The notes under the pieces: model-generated
Seen by the model: the letters and a program-made list of their open reading frames with translations, nothing else
Databases searched by the model: none
What the model was told of the DNA's origin: nothing
Program-made: the position numbers and the translations under genes
Shown here: piece by piece, positions 5,851-8,717 of the stretch
Layout: the number at the start of each line of letters is the position of its first letter
Numbering within the stretch: position 1 is the first letter of the stretch
Assembly (NCBI GenBank): GCA_025774205.1
Contig: JALGWK010000312.1
Span: forward strand, 1-8,717
Reading direction: 5' to 3'
DNA: 8,717 bases
Source: a bacterium
GTDB lineage: Bacteria; Blakebacterota; Blakebacteria; Blakebacterales; Blakebacteraceae

Positions 5851-7085
5851 GCGGAAGTGCCGGGGAATCTCTGTTTGCGGTCAAGGCTCAGAGGCTGCTG
5901 CGGGAGGGCGAGGTGGAGGGGGCCCTGCGACTGGGACGGGAGGGAGTGGCGATCCATCCCGATTACGCCACAGGTCGCCTGATCCTCGGACTCACATGCC
6001 TTGCGGCCGGTGAGCTGGAGGAGGCGCGCTCCGAGTTGGAAGCAGCACGGGAACTGGATGGTCCCGCGCCGGCGCTTCTGCAGGCGCTGACACTATGCTA
6101 CGATGGACTCGGCCAGACAGACCTGGCGACGGAGTGCCGGATGCTCGGTGAGGGATTCGGCCAGGATCCGTTGATTGATGAATACGAGGGAGGGCCGGAG
6201 ATGGTTGAAGAGAGAGACGACAGCCTGGACCCGGGGGATGAGGAAGTCGAAACAGACGAAGGACCCCGCGCGATGTTCGAGATCGGAGATGAAGCGGGAT
6301 CCCCTGAAGATGCTCTGAAGGAACTCGAGGCGCTTCTTTCCGGCGCCGGTTCCTCGCTCGAAGGTGAGGCGATCGGGGAGGAGGCATCCGATGGGGATGA
6401 CCTGTCCACGATCGAGGTGCCGGCCGACATCGGCGGTGCTGCTCTTGATGAGGATGAGCTGCTGACGGTCGAGGTGCCGGCCGACGCCGGTGGTGCTGCT
6501 CCTGATGAGGCTCCGTCGGAGGAGGAAGACAAATCTGAGCTATGGGCCCAGATCCTGGAACAGGCGGATGTGGTCGAAGAGGTAGACAGCCCGGAACCTG
6601 TAGCCAGAGCGTTCGATCTGGACGCGGGCCTGGATACCGGGACACCGATGGTCGAGGAGGTAGACAGCCCGGAACCTGTAGCCAGAGCACTCGATCTGGA
6701 TGCGGGTCTGGATACCGGGACGCCGATGGTCGAGGAGGTAGACAGCCCGGAACCTGTAGCCAGAGTGCTCGATCTGGACGCGGGTCTGGATACCGGGACA
6801 CCGATGGTCGAGGAGGTCGGCGCGCTTGATCTGGACGCGGGCCTGGATACCGGGACACCGAAGGTCGAGGAGGTCGGCGCGCTTGATCTGGACGCGGGCC
6901 TGGATACCGGGACACCGAAACGCGGGCCTGGATACCGGGACACCGAAGGTCGAGGAGGTCGAAGCGATCGATCTCGATACTCCCCTCGATCTGGAGGGTT
7001 TGGTAGCGTTCGACACCAATGTAGATCCGATCGAAGGGCTGGAGGTGTCCACTCCCGGCGGCGAAGTCGATATCGGCATCGTTGA
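5847..7085 (+). CDS. Acidic TPR-repeat protein, as sequenced truncated by a frameshift (N-terminal part)
   Basis: The 412-codon frame encodes a soluble protein with no signal peptide or membrane segment. Residues about 8-106 form roughly three TPR-like helical hairpins (AVKAQRLLREGEVEGALRLG; TGRLILGLTCLAAGELEEAR; ALTLCYDGLGQTDLATE), usually protein-binding. From about 110 it becomes very acidic and low in complexity, with two 19-residue repeats (184-221), then three 26-residue and two 19-residue repeats (243-358). After K358 the frame changes because of a 28-bp duplication, and the last 54 residues (17 of them Arg) are out-of-frame translation, not real protein. GGGAG (5837-5841) stands 5 bases before the ATG, which overlaps the hldC stop. 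The undamaged product would be 642 residues, ending at 7803. I do not recognise a named family; the TPR plus acidic-repeat layout suggests a scaffold or assembly factor, which is inference. Confidence 0.8.
   Translation: MSGSAGESLFAVKAQRLLREGEVEGALRLGREGVAIHPDYATGRLILGLTCLAAGELEEARSELEAARELDGPAPALLQALTLCYDGLGQTDLATECRMLGEGFGQDPLIDEYEGGPEMVEERDDSLDPGDEEVETDEGPRAMFEIGDEAGSPEDALKELEALLSGAGSSLEGEAIGEEASDGDDLSTIEVPADIGGAALDEDELLTVEVPADAGGAAPDEAPSEEEDKSELWAQILEQADVVEEVDSPEPVARAFDLDAGLDTGTPMVEEVDSPEPVARALDLDAGLDTGTPMVEEVDSPEPVARVLDLDAGLDTGTPMVEEVGALDLDAGLDTGTPKVEEVGALDLDAGLDTGTPKRGPGYRDTEGRGGRSDRSRYSPRSGGFGSVRHQCRSDRRAGGVHSRRRSRYRHR
6396..6509 (+). repeat. Two tandem 57-bp coding repeats (first repeat block of the TPR gene)
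   Basis: Units 6396-6452 and 6453-6509 encode DDLSTIEVPADIGGAALDE and DELLTVEVPADAGGAAPDE, 19 residues each. They are clearly related but more diverged than the second block. The 19-residue length equals that of the short units at 6807-6920, although the sequences differ. Confidence 0.75.
6573..6920 (+). repeat. Minisatellite: three 78-bp and two 57-bp tandem coding repeats
   Basis: Long units at 6573-6650, 6651-6728 and 6729-6806 encode 26 residues each, of the pattern VEEVDSPEPVARALDLDAG followed by LDTGTPM. Short units at 6807-6863 and 6864-6920 encode VEEVGALDLDAGLDTGTPK, lacking the DSPEPVAR part. Neighbouring long copies differ at about 4-6 of 78 bases; the two short copies at one base. 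Both unit lengths are multiples of three, so they keep the frame. The near-identity indicates recent expansion or ongoing homogenisation. Confidence 0.92.
6892..6947 (+). repeat. Exact 28-bp tandem duplication that breaks the TPR gene frame
   Basis: Bases 6892-6919 and 6920-6947 are identical (each begins ACGCGGGCCTGG and ends GACACCGAA). Each copy is half of a 57-bp repeat unit. One extra 28-bp copy shifts the frame by one; deleting either copy joins GTPK to VEEVEAIDLD with no other change. Confidence 0.93.
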
Positions 7086-7803
7086 GGGAACGGATAACGC
7101 GAGCCTTGAAGCCGGCCTGGAAGACATCGATATCGGTAGTGAGGATATTCTGATCCCGGGCCCGGTTGAACTCACCGACGAAGCGCTCGACACGGTTTCC
7201 GAAGGGCTCGAACTCGACGATCCACTCGCGGTGACGCCGACCGGTAATGAAGATGTGGCGGGGGTGACCGACGATGAGGTGTCGAACGAAATACTCGATC
7301 TGACAGATGCGGAAGCTGATGATCTCGAAGTCGATGATGTCCTGAAATCCCTGGAGGCTGAACTCGAAACCGGATCGTTATCCGATGATGGGGCCGGATC
7401 GCTCCAGAAAGACGATCCCATCCCCATGGATGAGGCGTCGGTGAATATCGGTCTGGATGATGAGGACGTTCCGCTCGATTTGGACCAGGTGCTGGACGAC
7501 CTCGGCGAAAGTGAGGATATCAAGCCAGTGGCTGATGAGAAACAGGGATCCGGTGAAAAGACTGACGATGAGCCGAAGGTAGACTGGGTCGTAGGCGTGG
7601 CGGGTCTGTCGACCCAGATCGAGAATAACGATGACGCGATCCGGGTCGCGATAGAAGCTGAGATCCTGGTCGGCAAGGGGAAGTACAAGGAGGCAGTAAG
7701 ACTCTTTGAAGCCCTCCAGCTCTGGGAACCGGACCGGGAATCGTATCGGATCAAACTGGAAGATCTGCGGCGCCTGGCGAAGCAGTCCGAATTGTCGGAT
7801 TAA
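6922..7803 (+). pseudogene. Continuation of the acidic TPR protein in the +1-shifted frame (C-terminal part)
   Basis: From 6922 the repeat protein continues in the next frame (AGLDTGTPKVEEVEAIDLD), joining exactly where the second 28-bp copy begins. About 290 further residues follow. Most are acidic and rich in Asp, Glu, Leu and Val (LDLTDAEADDLEVDDVLKSL, DVPLDLDQVLDDLGES). The last 75 or so are a more ordered domain: DWVVGVAGLSTQIENNDDAI, then EAEILVGKGKYKEAVRLFEALQLWEPDRESYRIKLEDLRRLAKQ, a TPR-like helix pair at the C-terminus. This conserved-looking domain, with normal codon use up to the TAA, suggests the gene was recently intact. No good separate start is visible: ATG 6826 precedes the junction and would read the repeats out of frame. 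It is labelled broken only because of the sequenced duplication. Confidence 0.7.
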
Positions 7804-7860
7804 CCTTCCACTGCCTTGGATAACCGTCTGCCTTCCGCCGTCACCCTGCCAGATGGAGAG

Positions 7861-8717
7861 GTGTATCCGGATCGCCGGGAAGCTCTCTGGGCGAGCCCGG
7901 AACTGAGGGACCTCGACGCTTTCCTCGTCACGGCTCCCATCCATCATCGCTATCTGTGCGGCTTCTCCGGCTCAAGCGCTCACCTGATTCTGGCCCGGGA
8001 GTGGACCCGGTTTCTGACCGACGGGCGCTATACGGAACAGAGCGCCCATGAAGTCCGGGAAGCGGAGATCGAGATCGTTGAGGGACCGCTTCGGCATGCA
8101 CTTGGTGATCACCTGGAGAACTGGTGGAAGGTCGGCTTCGAAGGCGGACGACTGACGGTCGCCGAGTTGCAGTTGCTGGAGGAGGAATGCCCGGGGATCA
8201 CCTGGGTCCCGGTGAACGACTGCCTGGAACGTCTGCGGTCGGTGAAGGATGAACATGAGATCGCGTCACTGCGCGGGGCGGCGGATCTGGCCTGTGACGT
8301 GCTTCACCACGTCGCGGCGGGGATCACGTCGGACAGCAGGGAACGGGAGATCGCCGGCGACCTGGAGGGATGGCTCAGGCGGCGCGGCAGCGAAGGGAGC
8401 GCTTTCGAACCGATTGTGGTCTCGGGGCCCAACAGTTCCAGACCGCACGGCAAGTCCACCGATCGGATTATCGGGGAAGGGGAGTGTCTGACGATCGACT
8501 TCGGGGCGATCCTCAACGGGTATCACAGTGACCTGACCCGCACCTTCGTGACGGGGGTGCCTGCGGAGGAGTTTGCCACCTGGCGGGAAGTGCTCGACGA
8601 AGCGATGGAAGCGGCGCTGGCCGCCATGGAGCCGGGCGTACCGTGCCAGGAACTCGATCGCGAAGCCCGGGCTGTTATCGACGCGGCCGGCTTCGGTGAG
8701 TATTTTGTGCACAACCT
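7861..8717 (+). CDS. M24-family Xaa-Pro aminopeptidase/dipeptidase-like protein, 3' end cut by window
   Basis: A cytoplasmic metallopeptidase of the aminopeptidase P / prolidase family, which removes N-terminal residues before proline or splits Xaa-Pro dipeptides. The creatinase-like N-terminal domain spans about 1-125 (LDAFLVTAPIHHRYLCGFSGSSA at 18-40), the linker is RSVKDEHEIASLRGAADLA (126-144), and the pita-bread catalytic domain follows. Metal ligands D213 (TIDFGA) and D224 (YHSDLTRTF) are present; the window ends at YFVHN (281-285), the start of the HxxGHG motif, so the remaining His and Glu ligands lie outside. About 285 codons are seen of a usual 350-400. GTG 7861 fits the family's N-terminus, but GGAG is only 2 bases away; TTG 7816, with the frame open back to 7804, is a real alternative. 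It follows the TPR gene closely and may share its transcript. Confidence 0.88.
   Translation, partial: MYPDRREALWASPELRDLDAFLVTAPIHHRYLCGFSGSSAHLILAREWTRFLTDGRYTEQSAHEVREAEIEIVEGPLRHALGDHLENWWKVGFEGGRLTVAELQLLEEECPGITWVPVNDCLERLRSVKDEHEIASLRGAADLACDVLHHVAAGITSDSREREIAGDLEGWLRRRGSEGSAFEPIVVSGPNSSRPHGKSTDRIIGEGECLTIDFGAILNGYHSDLTRTFVTGVPAEEFATWREVLDEAMEAALAAMEPGVPCQELDREARAVIDAAGFGEYFVHN

Noticed and set aside
5847-5900. Secretion signal on the TPR protein
   Set aside because: The N-terminus MSGSAGESLFAVKAQRLL lacks a hydrophobic core, so the protein is probably cytoplasmic.
6542-6829. A plus-strand frame inside the repeats with GTCSQS...GRGSGYRDTDGRGG units
   Set aside because: It is the alternate-frame reading of the same minisatellite and has neither a ribosome site nor an independent domain.
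6915-6925. Programmed ribosomal frameshift site
   Set aside because: The junction CCGAAACGC has no X XXY YYZ slippery heptamer, and the exact 28-bp duplication explains the frame change more simply.
6573-6947. CRISPR array
   Set aside because: Units are contiguous coding repeats without unique spacers, and the translation is a coherent protein.
6098-7754. Long open minus-strand frames across the repeat region (up to about 400 codons, Ser/Arg/Pro-rich)
   Set aside because: Repeat units are multiples of three, so every frame stays open once it is open in one unit. The products are low-complexity shadows with no family resemblance, antisense to a clear coding frame.

Overview
The window is GC-rich, densely coding DNA from a Gram-negative (diderm) bacterium. 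It encodes a secreted protein with an outer-membrane beta-barrel signature and the two halves of the ADP-heptose pathway enzyme HldE, which points to lipopolysaccharide with a heptose core. The style fits a poorly cultured phylum: a Minf_1886-family gene, split hldA/hldC, an unusual YchF-like GTPase and GTG/TTG starts. No marker gene here fixes the phylum, so I do not name one.

Layout. Positions 1-485 hold the N-terminal part of a nitroreductase on the minus strand, cut by the window edge. A 221-base divergent intergenic region follows, with a 14-base-period direct repeat and a possible promoter. Positions 707-1831 encode an enolase-superfamily enzyme of the MenC / N-succinylamino-acid racemase group. 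After hairpin-forming intergenic DNA comes a 258-residue secreted beta-barrel protein of unknown function (1981-2757). A second structured gap (2758-2881) precedes a tightly packed plus-strand gene run: YchF-like GTPase (2882-3961), Minf_1886-family protein (3994-4413), HldA heptose-7-phosphate kinase (4410-5408), HldC heptose-1-phosphate adenylyltransferase (5401-5850), an acidic TPR protein (5847-7803, frameshifted as sequenced) and an M24 Xaa-Pro-type peptidase (from about 7861, cut by the window end). Several junctions overlap by 4-8 bases, so this run is probably one operon with translational coupling.

The most notable feature is the TPR gene. Its centre is a minisatellite of three 78-bp and two 57-bp coding repeats. 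Just after them an exact 28-bp segment is present twice in tandem (6892-6919 and 6920-6947). Because 28 is not a multiple of three, this duplication alone breaks the frame; removing one copy restores a 642-residue protein with TPRs at the N-terminus and a helical C-terminal domain. It could be an assembly or sequencing error, a recent mutation, or a reversible switch; the sequence alone cannot decide.

Functionally, HldA and HldC act in consecutive steps (not immediately successive, as the GmhB phosphatase works between them) of ADP-heptose synthesis. The other operon members are of unknown or housekeeping role. I see no transposon, phage, CRISPR array, tRNA or rRNA, and no gene-free stretch over 300 bases.
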